A stretch of 64,000 nt of DNA from Arthrinium phaeospermum (Eukaryota; Ascomycota; Sordariomycetes; Amphisphaeriales; Apiosporaceae). Position numbers and translations under genes: made by a program. The first letter of the stretch is position 1. Each line of letters opens with the position of its first letter. This document shows positions 1-10,457 of the stretch, piece after piece. The notes under the pieces are model-generated. The model searched no databases, was not told where the DNA came from, and saw only the letters and a list, made by a program, of their open reading frames with translations. The stretch lies in contig QYRS01000011.1 in assembly GCA_006503535.1 (NCBI GenBank), forward strand, positions 1,984,001 to 2,048,000, in the 5' to 3' direction.

Positions 1-36
1 CAAATTACACACTTACTCTACATACGGACGAACACT

Positions 37-1620
37 ATGATGGCCTGCCTGGGGAAATGCTTCGGTAAGTCGTCTTCGGACCAGTCCACCGCGTTCTCGT
101 CCAAATCCCACCCGGGCGCGCAGCGACTTAACGAGCGCCTCCGCGCCAACCTTAACATGCCGCTCCCTTCGCTCCCTTCCGCCGTGCGAAGCAAGGGGGC
201 GGCGGATAAACCGCTCCCTCCCCTGCCATTGCACACAGCGACCGATATCGAACTTCAGCAGAGCCGAGAGCAGCCGAAGCATGAGCCAGCCCTAGACCGG
301 AGCGCGACTGCCCGACGTAGCAACACGACGGCCGCCGCCACCAACAACAAGAGCAACAACAAACAGAACGCCAACGCCAACACCAACCGACCGGCCCCCG
401 TCGCCCTCCCCTGGGAAACCTCCCGCCTCGCCCAGCACGAGCTGACCGACATGTACAACGAGGTCGACCGCACCATGGGCCACATCCCCTACGTCGTCTG
501 CGGCGTCGGCGCCCTCATCGACCACGGCTTCCAGGGCCGCACCGCCAACAAGGTGACCATCATCGTGCCCGAGGAGTCGCGCGGCGTCGTGCGCGCCTGG
601 GCCGCCGCCGGCGCGGGGAGCCGTCATGATCTCGGCGGCGCCGGCTCAGACTCGGTCGCTATCCGCATGCCGACCGACGGCAGCCTGAGGCGGGTGCGGG
701 TCCGCTGGGTCAGCGGCGCCGCGTTCGCGGGGCTGGAGATTATCGGGTCGGCCATCTCGCGGGCTAGAGTGTTGGGGCTCGCGTCGCAGATCGACCAGAT
801 CTCGACGGCGTGGCTGCAGTACCGGGAGCGGCTGGCGGCGCCCGGGCTGGCGACGCAGCGGGAACGGGGGAGGCTGGAGAGGGAGCTGGGCACGATGGTG
901 CGGGATATCTTTTGGTGTCTGCGCCGGGCGGCGGAGACGCGGACGGTGCTGAGGCGGGAGCATATGCGGTTGTTTCTCAGCGAGAAGGTCTGGACCCCCT
1001 TTACGCAGGAGCACGAGGACGCCCGGTTCGAGGCGTCGCGGGCGGGGATCGATGTCGCGGCCGTCCTGGCCGGGCACCGGCAGCGCGGCGAGGTGCGGGC
1101 GCATGAGGAGTTGTTGAGGCAGTATGGGGTCGAGGAGGAGAAGTTGGGGGGTGGGATCGTGGATGAGCAGCCGGGGCCCTTCGAAGGGATGCGGGGTCTG
1201 GGACGCGAGAACCGCAAGGATAATGGGCTGTTGAGCGTCTACACCGTCGCCACGACTGTCATCTCGGATGCGGCGGCGTCGTCTGTGGCCTTGTCCGATC
1301 CGACGCCGCCTCTGCCACCGCCCAAGGCGGTTACATCATCGCGACACGTCAGGGACCTTCCAGGGGCGTCGTCGTCGAGATTGGGTGGAGGATTGAGGAC
1401 TGATCCTGCAGTCAAGGAGGACCTGGCGCGCCAACGCAACAACAGCCCTTCGCCGGGTAGGATGTCGTTGGAGGAGCGCGGACGAGGACGAAAACCTCAC
1501 AGAAGCATGTCGACGACCAAAGCAGAGAAGGAGATCCAGCCCGAGAAGCAGAGCCAGCACCAGGCGCGGCACTCGGTGGATATGGTTTCGGGGCGGGGCA
1601 CCCCTGAGCACTGGTTTTGA
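37..1620 (+). CDS. Uncharacterised fungal protein with nucleotidyltransferase-like central region
   Basis: Single-exon frame of 527 aa opening with two adjacent ATGs (37 and 40); either could start it. The N-terminal ~140 residues are Ser/Pro/Asn-rich and look disordered. Residues ~145-270 form the only ordered-looking part, with the pattern PYVVCGVGALIDHGF then KVTIIVPEESRGVVRAWAAA. This recalls a fungal family of short nucleotidyltransferase-like proteins in which a resident asks whether a gene locus is known by an ICG..A...YG motif; I see no complete catalytic triad, so activity is not claimed. A helical segment follows (~270-390) and then a Ser/Arg-rich tail. Third positions are strongly G/C, supporting coding. 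Only 36 bases of upstream sequence are in the window, so the promoter is missing. Function unknown. Confidence 0.75.
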   Translation: MMACLGKCFGKSSSDQSTAFSSKSHPGAQRLNERLRANLNMPLPSLPSAVRSKGAADKPLPPLPLHTATDIELQQSREQPKHEPALDRSATARRSNTTAAATNNKSNNKQNANANTNRPAPVALPWETSRLAQHELTDMYNEVDRTMGHIPYVVCGVGALIDHGFQGRTANKVTIIVPEESRGVVRAWAAAGAGSRHDLGGAGSDSVAIRMPTDGSLRRVRVRWVSGAAFAGLEIIGSAISRARVLGLASQIDQISTAWLQYRERLAAPGLATQRERGRLERELGTMVRDIFWCLRRAAETRTVLRREHMRLFLSEKVWTPFTQEHEDARFEASRAGIDVAAVLAGHRQRGEVRAHEELLRQYGVEEEKLGGGIVDEQPGPFEGMRGLGRENRKDNGLLSVYTVATTVISDAAASSVALSDPTPPLPPPKAVTSSRHVRDLPGASSSRLGGGLRTDPAVKEDLARQRNNSPSPGRMSLEERGRGRKPHRSMSTTKAEKEIQPEKQSQHQARHSVDMVSGRGTPEHWF

Positions 1621-3063
1621 GCTTGAGGCGCTTGCAGTCTTCGGTTCGAGGTTGAGGTTGCGAGGGCGCGCGGTTCAGTTAAGGTAAGTCGTACATTCCT
1701 TTCCCACGTTTCGGGTTTCCAAGTCAATTGCACAAAGGGATGAGTGAGACACGTATGGGCTAGTGGCGTCTGACAATGGTAAGTCCTATAGATTTGATTG
1801 AGACCAATGTACAACACCTTATTACCTTTGCCTCTTGATTTCATGACCAGTGCTAAGTATGAGTGACTGATGGGATGTGAGTAATGACCCGAATGATCGA
1901 TGGGATGCCCGATGGGTTCCTTGGAAGCCACGAACCAATGTGTAGTATTGAGATAAGCAACCAACTACTTTCTCATCTCTCGGTATGATATCAAGCGCTT
2001 CTTTGCAACGTTTAATTTCATATCATGATTTAACAGAAGTTGATTAGTACATGGGCTCTGTACGGAGACTCTTACTTTTCCTAATCGTTCTCTTTCCCCC
2101 CTGAGTTCTGGTTGGATTTCGCCGTAATGATAAGTCGAGCTGTAATGTATCCAAGTGTACATGGTCTGGGCTACTGAAATCTTAGTTTCTAACATCAACG
2201 GGCTGCACAAATGATCTCACTGTGGTGGTGAGTCGACCCAAAAAGGCAACCAAAAGACCGTAACCCAAACAGTTATGCCAACGATGCTTGAGTAGGGTCA
2301 TACTTGTATACACACCAGACCGGATTATAAGTCAAGATTGCCTACCAGTAGCATTCCAGGCCCTAGAATAGGATATATCAGTTTTGGAGCGATGTAGCTC
2401 CTAGCGGAGAGCATTGTGTGCAGTTACTTTGCCCGGAAGCACGTACCGCACTCTCCTGGCTACAGGGTAACCCCTGATCATCTCGCGTACGGGAAAGGTG
2501 ACGCGTTGGTCCGTAAGCAGTCACCCATATCAAAGCTATCCCCCAAGTACCTATAATCGAACCAATCAACGCGTCAAGAACTTAATCATCCCCGATAGTG
2601 GACTGTTATCGGGCTGTTGTGGGGCACGGGAACGCGGGAGCTCGAGGGCACGGATCCACGGATCACCGGGCCCGGCGTCCGAGTTCCCACAACTGCTATA
2701 AACCTCTCCCCGCGACTGCTTTCGAGAGCTTGGAGCTTTTACTTTTGACAACCACCTTTTCTGACCACAACTTTTTTTTGTTTTCCAGTCAGGACATACA
2801 GGTGCACTCCTCAAGTCGTCGAGTGTCTATCCTAAACATAGAACCAATCCTTAGTTGGGATAGGTTCAGTCTGAGTAAAGCAGTAAGTTACTAATCATCT
2901 TTTTCTTTTCTCTAACCTTGACTGGAAGGTAAGCCGACCGTGGAAGACTCACATGCAAATAGGTTGACGGTTTTTTTCTTTTGTAATCGTTGTTCGATTT
3001 TTGATACCAATTTTCTCCATTCCCGAGTTGGAACAAGTGTCCAGCAACCCCAAGGTAATCATC
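1621..3063. other. Intergenic, no gene seen
   Basis: Short frames on both strands with mixed codon use. The stretch 2740-3060 is T/C-rich and contains a possible 5'-UTR intron donor (GTAAGT near 2882) for the downstream gene. No RNA gene or repeat recognised. Confidence 0.5.
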
Positions 3064-5102
3064 ATGGAGTCATTCGATGATGAGATGATTCGCTACTCCG
3101 TCGAGCAGCTGATCAAGATCGCTCGGGACATGAAGTCATCTGTCCCGGACATTGCCCATGCTACGTCGCAGGAGGTTCCCGATCACCTTGCCTCCTACTT
3201 GAACACCGCCCTGGGCGAGAACCTCAAGCGAGTTCACATCGCCGCCAAGCCTCTGAACGCCGATGACAAGAAGAACGTCGCCAAGGGCTTCGGCCGCAAC
3301 CGCTGGGTCATTATCCTTGAGACCACGTCTGGCAAGTACTTCACCGTCGAGCTGAAGCAGACTGATCCCCAGGGCAACACCATCACCATGGTCAAGCCCG
3401 GCATCATGAATCCGTTCAAGGGTAAGGATGCCTTTTCTATTGACTCCGAGGGTAACAAGTTTCGCATTCCCGATGTCGGCCAGCTCCGTGACTATGCCTA
3501 CATCCAGTGCGACGAGATGTCGGAGGGCCTGGATCTCTGGAGCTTCTTCAACCGGATCGAGGGTTTCGGTTTGACCCGCTACAAGCTTGATGCCAAGCCC
3601 ATCCCCGATGCCGATGGCAAGTTCATCGGCGACGTCGACTTTCGAGGTGAGTTCTGACATCCGTAAACATTTGGGACTTGACGCCCGACGAGAGCCGTGA
3701 CTAACTAACATCCCCCATCAACACAGGCCATCGCTTCTGGCTCTGGTCCGTCGTGCGTATCCTGGTGCCCGAGATGCCCAACTTCATTCCGTCTTGCCGC
3801 CAAAGTGCTCTGATGAAGCTCATGGACAAGTACACACCCGAAACCGATGCAACTGAGATCCACATGGGTGACTTCTTGCCTCTCAAGCAAAAGAAGGACA
3901 TCAAGGACGCCTTCTCATCATACCAGAACCCCAAGCCCCCCCAGAACCCCAAGCCTTCCCAGTCGGGCAACACTATCTCAGATCCTCATCAGGGTAAGGC
4001 TAAGAAGCGCTTCACGCCTGACGAGAAGTCGTTCCGCGATGCTGCTTCTGCTGCTGGTATTTCTGTTGCTGGTCCTGTTTCCGATGCTGGTCCTTCTGAT
4101 GCTGGTCCTTCTGCTACTGGTTCTGCTTCTGATGCTGGTCCTGCTGCCGTCTCATCCAAGCACCAGGGTCATCGTCACGGAACTGAGCCGTATGGCTTCA
4201 CTGGTGCGGCTCCCCCCTTGACCAAGCAGGGCCTCGCCAACTCACGATGGGCCGTCCCGAACCATCGCGCCGCCCCTGCTGAAAGCAGCTCAGCTTCCAT
4301 GTTCTCCCAGGCCGGCACTTCTGGTTCGTCCAATGCCTCAACTCAGCTGAACCCCGCTGCCGCATCGTGGGCTCCTCAGAACCGTCGTGCCAACTATGCT
4401 CAAAGCTCATCTTCCATGATCCCCTCGGCCAACGATTCTGGCTCAACCCATACCTTGACGCAGCAGAACCTGGCCACCTCATCGTGGGATCCCGATAACC
4501 GTCGTACCAACCTTGCTGAGAGCTGGGCTCCCCTTACATCCGAGGTCGATCAGTTCGCCACCCATGTCGCCTCTGATGAGTCGGTTGTCGAGGCCGTTCA
4601 GGGCTGGAACGATTTCACCCAGGAGCTGGACAGCTCCGCCAACGATGACGTCGTCGAGGATGCCCACCCGGCCTGGCTCCGACGATCCCCCGAGCCCTCC
4701 GGCAGCAGCAACATTGGTGCCACCGATCCCTCTGGTTTCCCCCCTCATCGTCAGATGTCTCAGCAGCCTCAAGATGCTGATGACCTCATGACATTCCCCG
4801 AGTCCACTGGCAACTTCGACGACAACCTGGGTGTCAGCAACCCCTTCGGCACTCCCCCTCGTCAGTCGCCTCAGCAGAACCAGGCCGCTCAGAATGTCGA
4901 GGCTGTCGTCTCACAGCCCACGGCGGCCTCTGGCAGCAACGTCGGTGCCGTCGACTCCTTCGGCGTCCCCTCTCAGCAGCCTCAGCAGCACCAAGGCTCT
5001 GTGAATACTGACCTGGAGCCCTTCGGCAGTGGCGTGGGTGTCACTAACCCCTTCGGCGCTCCCTCTTCCTCCGAGCAGGCTGATCAGCATCCCTGGTGGT
5101 AA
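3064..5102 (+). CDS. Uncharacterised two-exon protein with disordered NPF-containing tail
   Basis: Exons 3064-3646 and 3727-5102; the 80-nt intron has GTGAGT...ACACAG and joins Gly codon halves, giving 652 aa. I start at ATG 3064 (MESFDDEM) because the upstream in-frame extension begins at a TTG. Residues 1-~260 look globular and are conserved-looking (ETTSGKYFTVELKQ, FWLWSVVRILVPEMP). The rest is Ser/Ala/Gln/Pro-rich: a run of SDAGP units, three degenerate ~40-residue repeats built on W-x3-N-x-R-x3-A-x-SS, and a tail with two NPFG tetrapeptides. NPF tripeptides are known ligands of EH domains in endocytic adaptors, so a trafficking role is possible but is inference only. Family not recognised. 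Confidence 0.8.
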
Positions 5103-6045
5103 AGCTCTTATCGACTTCTGTCATCTGTTGAAGCAAAAATCGCCGCAAACATCGGCGTTTCTCACAGATGTTGCATAGGAAGCTGGTTTGTTCTGGTTGA
5201 TTGTCTCTTCTGGTTGTCTCTCACTTCTGGTTGTTTGTCTCTTCTGCCTACCATGAAGACGAAGAGCATGGCGGTGTTCTGGTGCCTCTTTGTCCTCTCC
5301 CTGCAAGCATTCACTGCTGAATGGAAGGAAGGAAGCAGGAGGTCACTTGAGTACTGATGCCATTGTTGTCTTCTTCACCGTGGCACGCACGGTCCTGTTC
5401 ATAGGTTAGGTAGTCACTACTGTATCAATGAGACTGATTGATACTACTTTTGCGCATTGACCCTTGTCTTCCTTGCCTTCCCTGTCTTCCTTGCCTTCCT
5501 TGCCTTAGTCCCTTAGTGCCATACTGTGTTTGAATTGTTGCTTGCCCAAACTTGGGATTATACAGCAGTGACAATCGTTTAGGTGAGTGTAAATAACAAG
5601 TGCTTGTCCAATTCCATGTTTACTCTGAGCAAAACTAGTAACAGCACGCCTAAGACCAGTGGCATACTTATAAGCATATTCTTACCTTTTAAACCTATTT
5701 CAACTAGAAGCATCAGTGAACTTGAAGCATCACTATTCGGCCGTTGATATGCCTAAGAATTAAATGCACTGTTACTGCCCCTTAACATGGCCTGTATTCA
5801 CCACTTTACTGACCAACATTGGTCGGACAAGAACATTCAAAATCCACGAGCCATCGCCTGACGACCTGTATTCACCTGTTGTTGACAATCGAGAATTCCT
5901 ATATAATGCCCCCCTCCCAACCTACGTTTGTTTCTTTTTCGATATCATGCAACCAAAGGCAGTCGACAGCACCGACAAAACTCGCTGGGATACCATCCGC
6001 CCCAAATCCCATCGACAGTTGCTATATCTTCCTCAACCGATCATT
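5103..6045. other. Intergenic with pyrimidine-rich tract and promoter of ankyrin gene
   Basis: A polypyrimidine tract of repeated CTTGCCTTC-type units lies at about 5461-5512. A TATATAA box at 5900-5906 fits transcription of the gene starting at 6046. No gene seen. Confidence 0.5.
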
Positions 6046-6891
6046 ATGTCATCCCGTCCGACCTTGAACGCGCGGGACGTTGTTCCGGGCACAGCTCCCA
6101 TCTCGGACGCTAACCTCCGAGTTAAAAACGCCGAGCGAGAGGCCATATTTGCCAAAGTCAGGGTTGCTCTGCCCCACGGAACTGCCCAACGTGCTGCCGC
6201 CATTACGGCCAAGTTCCGGGAGCTTGACTCTATGATTTCGGAGATCGCCGCCCGCGAGCAGATGTCTCGTGAGGAGATCCTGTTTTTGGTCAAAAACCAG
6301 TCCAATTACACCTTCATGCACGTCGCCGCTGAGTACGGACGTGACGGTACGTCACCAACCTTCATCCCAACTTGGATTAGACATGGTCGGATTAATACTA
6401 ACAAGAGACCTCTGGAACATCTAGAGATCATCGACTACTTGTACCGTCCCGGCATGTTCGTCAACAAGTCAGCCATGCGCATGACCATGCTAATGGCTCG
6501 AAACACCACGCTGGATCGACCCATCCATATTGCCGCCCGTAACGACTGCATCAGCTTCATTCGAGCCCTGGTAGCCAAGGGTGTCAGCATCGACATGACG
6601 GGCGCTTTCGGAAAGACCGCCTTGCACTTTGCCGTCCAATCCCGCTACCGCCAGCTGATGTACGATCTCGTTGAGATGGGCGCCGGTCTCAACCTTCAGA
6701 CGATGAGCGGTCAGACGCCGCTGCACGTGGCCTCGCAGAACAACGACATGTACGCGGTCAAGTTGTTGCTGGACCACGGTGCGGACGCGTCTATTCGAAA
6801 CGCGGGCGATCTGACCCCGGGCGTCGTGGCTCGCGGTCATGACGACAAGACGCTGCATCTGCTGTTCGTCGCTCGGCGATTGCCATGCTAG
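6046..6891 (+). CDS. Small ankyrin-repeat protein
   Basis: Exons 6046-6346 and 6425-6891 (255 aa). The 78-nt intron has GTACGT, a TACTAAC branch site at 6397-6403 and ends in CTAG. It is a multiple of three and has no stop, so it could be read through, but removal restores a clean ankyrin helix (HVAAEYGRDEIIDYL). Start 6046 is chosen because it lies ~145 bp downstream of a TATA box; an in-frame ATG at 5947 would add 33 residues. About four ankyrin units follow a helical N-terminus: HVAAEYGRDE, PIHIAARNDC, ALHFAVQSRY and PLHVASQNND...LLLDHGAD. Ankyrin repeats mediate protein contacts. There is no enzymatic domain, and partner and process are unknown. Confidence 0.8.
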   Translation: MSSRPTLNARDVVPGTAPISDANLRVKNAEREAIFAKVRVALPHGTAQRAAAITAKFRELDSMISEIAAREQMSREEILFLVKNQSNYTFMHVAAEYGRDGTSPTFIPTWIRHGRINTNKRPLEHLEIIDYLYRPGMFVNKSAMRMTMLMARNTTLDRPIHIAARNDCISFIRALVAKGVSIDMTGAFGKTALHFAVQSRYRQLMYDLVEMGAGLNLQTMSGQTPLHVASQNNDMYAVKLLLDHGADASIRNAGDLTPGVVARGHDDKTLHLLFVARRLPC

Positions 6892-7654
6892 ACAACAGAA
6901 CCATTGGCTTGTTTCTAGCTTCATAATACCCATATAGATCTCATTACTATGCTCGCAAAACAAAGAGCTACAGGTAGAGCTACCCATATATATGAGACTT
7001 CATTACCTAAACCTCTTTCATTATCTGGAATCTATCGCGTCAAAATCTTGACTTATGGTTTGATGTGTCGTCATTAACAGAACTCGGGAAGACCCCTCGC
7101 GTGGACATTGGGCTCATGCTTCCGGAAAGAGACGGTCGACGCACTGACTCTATCAATCATGCACAACCAGCCAAGAACAACTCGATTTACGAGGAGGACC
7201 TACAATAATACAGCTTAACGCTAACCACAACATGCTCTTCGACCGCATATTAGGGGATAAAGGCCCTGTCTACCCGGTCATATACCTCATTAATGACGAA
7301 TAAGAGCATCATGACTTCGTGCCAGACTATTGTCCCAAACTGACCCTTTTCTTTAATCTTCCTACCCTTTCTTGGCGGAATATTACAGCACCACCAGAAG
7401 AACCTTGGAGCTTTTCCTTCTCTCTAGGGTCTCATATCGTTGCCATGTCTTCAATTATCTTGCTCTAACATAACAAAGCTGAGAAAAGTCTCGCATATAT
7501 ACAATAACCCTTTCACCCCAACTTCATTTTCTCTTTTTTAAGCCTTTGTCAAATCCTAAACTGTGTCAGTAGACCGCCGTCATCTCTCCGCTACCATACG
7601 AGCCTTCTCCGGTAATACATCCAGGGTTCGTCTTGCAAGGTCATAATATATGTC
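6892..7654. other. Intergenic
   Basis: No convincing frame. A CATATATAC box near 7493 could serve the broken gene downstream. AT content is slightly raised. Confidence 0.4.
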
Positions 7655-9159
7655 ATGACTGGCAACCGTGAGTCTGGTCCTAGCTTTGCGGCCAAGACGG
7701 ACCTTCTCGTCGTCATTGGAGACAAGGACATATGCCATCCACTGTCTGGTAGCACCAAGGGCAAAAAGGGCGATCCCGCGGGCAATGGAACCGACGTCGT
7801 CACAGTCGACAGCGAGATGCGTGAAGGGTCTTTTATACGTCGGACTGGCGGGCAGAGGTGCAGCAGGAGTTCCACCAGGACGCCGTATCTGGGATGGTCG
7901 AAAACCACGCCCGGCGTGCGAAGCAGGAGGCCGAGGACCGCGCCCAGTGTGAGCACGAGGAGGCTGAGGACGAGGAGGAATGCGCCCTTGAAGAACAGCG
8001 GCGTCAACGTCGGGAGAGGGATAGCCAGGAGAGAATGGATCAGGCTGCAGACAATCTCATAGCCATGCACGACGGCATCAATGGGTATCGGTTGGTTGGA
8101 TCGTATTACACCATACCTTGTTACCATAAGGTGGGCGTAGACGTGAAGGAACAGCTGATGGTTCATGCTTACGAAGACTTACTGGAATTCCTGAACGACT
8201 TCCAGATAAAGGGTGGCTACCTTTGCAAGCTCCAATGCAGAGGCCTTGGAAAGCACAGAGTGGTGGATCAGCAATGAGGGCGGCGTTCAGTCTCTCAATA
8301 AACGCATCCGATGCATCAAGACCCTCGGAGAAGACGAGGAGTTTGGCTATATTGACGACGACATCGTCGTCACACGTCTTGCTTCCGAGAAGATTAACGA
8401 GAAGAACACGACTTCCAACGACCGCCTGCGCACGCGAAGAGAACTTGCACTGCGTAGCAGTCTTTTGTGCAGCCAGTTGCTCTCCAGTACGCGAGGATGG
8501 GCTGGAGACTTTAACTATCGCATTTTCCGAAAACGCCCCAGCAATAAAGCTGCGAAGGCCTCCCCTTCTCATCAGACGACGCGAGCCTGGATCGGCGTAT
8601 GCTTCTCGAGCAAACACTACACTACCATCTCCCGACCGAGACGAAACCTTGACTATCCAGATATTCGCTGGCCCCGATTCTCTCCGGTGACGCAACCAGG
8701 AACATGTGGCGTAGCCAGCGGATGATGCCCGTAGCGCCGCCTGCGATGACAGCGACGCAGAGAACGTCCGGGATCTTGCTGGCGGTGTTGATTGAGCTGA
8801 GTGAGGGCCCTGCGGTCGCATCATTCACACCATCTAATATGGACTCCCCAACGGGTGCTGACGTCGAACACGTCTCCAATCTCCCGTATGCTGACGGTTG
8901 GGGCAAAACCCGACGAACCTACGAACCAGCAACTGCACGCCACGAAGGAGTCGCAGGACATGATCGAGAAGATCTCTCGCCCCCTGTCGAAGGAGGACGC
9001 CGACTACAACAAGTAGAGTATGACACAGCTCCGCCGCTTCTTGACGCGGGGACGTTGATGTCCACGCTTTCAGTTGTGGGAGCCCTTCCACCAGGAGAGT
9101 CAAGGAAGAAGACGGCCCCGAGACGCAATGCGAGACCCGACGTTTCCCTCCTACCATAG
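7655..9159 (+). pseudogene. Frame-broken gene, coiled-coil protein of unknown family
   Basis: Coding character (G/C third bases, protein-like composition) runs along the plus strand but hops between frames. Frame 2 from ATG 7655 gives MTGNRESGPSFAAKTDLL and continues to ~7820. Frame 1 then reads TSDWRAEVQQEFHQD, a Glu/Arg-rich coiled coil and HAYEDLLEFLNDFQIKGG to ~8220. Frame 2 returns with STEWWISNEGGVQSL and EDEEFGYIDDDIVVT to ~8440. A third frame around 8900-9015 reads QDMIEKISRPLSKEDADYNK. I found no GT...AG or GC...AG introns of normal length at these switches, so frameshift mutations (or assembly errors) are the simpler reading. Family and function unknown. A multi-exon gene with unusual introns is the alternative. 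Confidence 0.4.
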
Positions 9160-9396
9160 ATGGCTCAGCAGAATCAGAACCAGTACCAGTACCCGTACCA
9201 GTACCCGTACCAGTACCAGAACCAGTACCAGAACCAGTACCAGAACCAGTACTACACCACTAGCCGCTCGGGCCACAACACCAACGGCTCCAAGCAATCC
9301 CGAATCAAACCGTTGCAGCCATTGCAGGAAGCTTATACAAACAATAACATCAGTCATAATTCACGATTCAAAGGGACGCTTCTTCTAGAGACGTAG
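9160..9396 (+). CDS. Short Gln/Tyr-rich ORF, doubtful
   Basis: 78-aa frame starting at ATG 9160 with an imperfect tandem repeat coding for Q-N-Q-Y and Q-Y-P-Y units, then an ordinary tail. It directly follows the broken gene and may be its displaced C-terminus or a chance frame through the repeat. No family recognised. Confidence 0.2.
   Translation: MAQQNQNQYQYPYQYPYQYQNQYQNQYQNQYYTTSRSGHNTNGSKQSRIKPLQPLQEAYTNNNISHNSRFKGTLLLET
9176..9255 (+). repeat. CAGTACC/CAGAACC tandem repeat
   Basis: Imperfect tandem array of 6- and 12-bp units alternating CAGTAC, CCGTAC and CAGAAC, translating to Gln/Tyr/Asn/Pro runs in one frame and Thr/Ser/Arg runs in another. Likely length-variable. Confidence 0.85.
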
Positions 9397-9538
9397 TGAG
9401 TGGGCCAGGTGGATGGGTTTACTCTTCATGTCAACGACTTGTATTGCAGAGTCAAAATAAAGTCCATAATATCTAAACTTCTGCTGAGCCTGCCCCCGTG
9501 ACGACCAAATACCTCTTGTCATGTCTATTCTATGCTCG

Positions 9539-10169
9539 CTACAGTTCTGGGCTTTGCTGAATGAGATGTACCATCGGCAAAAACAGCTTCTTATCCGCAA
9601 ATGGCCCCGTCGTATCCTCCTGGTGCGCCCCCCAGCTCCGCAGCTCGTCCCAGCTGATCCAATGCCACGACTCGCATTTCTCCGGCTCCAGAACCTGGGA
9701 AGGTATTGTGTCAGTTAAACTCTCGCACGCATCTCATGAAGTCGCAGTGACCGGCCCAGTCTTACCTCCGGGTCTTTGGCCGAGTCCTTTCTCTCGCAGA
9801 GAACGAAGAGGGTGATGTAGTGCTTGTTCAAGTCCGCAAAGACGTCGTCGGTCACCGTGACCAGCCGGAGCGCCTTGACCTCGAGACCCGTCTCCTCCAG
9901 CGTCTCGCGCTCGGCGCAGGCGAAGTAGGTCTCGCCGAACTCGAGGTGGCCTCCGGGAAGGGCCCAGCTGCCTACAGTTTTTGACGGTCAGTCAGTCGCC
10001 TGAATCCAGATGCCGTGTCTAGGCAGATTGATGGGGCGGGACGACGGCGCTTACCGCTTCCGTGGCTGCCCATGCGCTTGCCCACGATCACCTCGCCTTT
10101 TTCATTTCGTACGATGGCGGCCACGCCCACGCGCGGGTGCGGCGCCTCCTGTGTTGGTTGGGTTGACAT
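9539..10169 (-). CDS. Nudix hydrolase (NUDT15/17-like)
   Basis: Exons 10169-10055, 9971-9766 and 9694-9539 (158 aa), with introns of 83 and 71 nt, both GTAA...AG. The Nudix box GX5EX7REUXEEXGU is complete: GGHLEFGETYFACAERE followed by TLEETG, split from the N-terminal beta strands (GVAAIVRNEKGEVIVGKRMG) by intron 1. Nudix enzymes cleave nucleoside diphosphates linked to another moiety, using divalent metal bound by the two Glu of the EE pair. The ending WHWISWDELRSW is typical of small 8-oxo-dGTP/NTP or ADP-sugar type members. The length matches single-domain cytosolic Nudix proteins. Exact substrate cannot be read from sequence. It is transcribed in the same direction as the permease at 10458-12366, ~290 bp apart. 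Confidence 0.93.
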
Positions 10170-10457
10170 GATTGTATGCTGGTGACGTTGAATTTGGGTT
10201 GGAGCTAGGATGCGCTAGAAGCAGGTAGTGGGTGCACAACTGGGATGAAGGCTATGTCCACACAGTCTGCTCTCTTTATTACCGGGCAATTGGCACTGTG
10301 AGAGTTCTCAATTCTATGGCAATGTAAGGAGAAAAGAAGAGATTGCATGGGTATAGTCCAGTGTATTTAGACTCGCAGAGCACTAGCTAGGCTGCAGCCA
10401 AGGTTGACCATCTCGCCTGCTTGACTACCTGCGCCTCATCTCACCCGCACCGCCCTG

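Noticed and set aside
7591..8166. Hydrophobic minus-strand frame resembling a membrane protein
   Set aside because: It is antisense to a Glu/Arg-rich coiled coil, which always yields Leu/Phe-rich shadows.
8078..8824. 248-aa minus-strand frame starting with ATG-ATG
   Set aside because: The plus strand has better third-position bias and protein-like segments over the same stretch; the minus frame has no domain.
9176..9255. Possible CRISPR-like array
   Set aside because: Units are 6-12 bp and contiguous with no spacers; it is a simple coding microsatellite.
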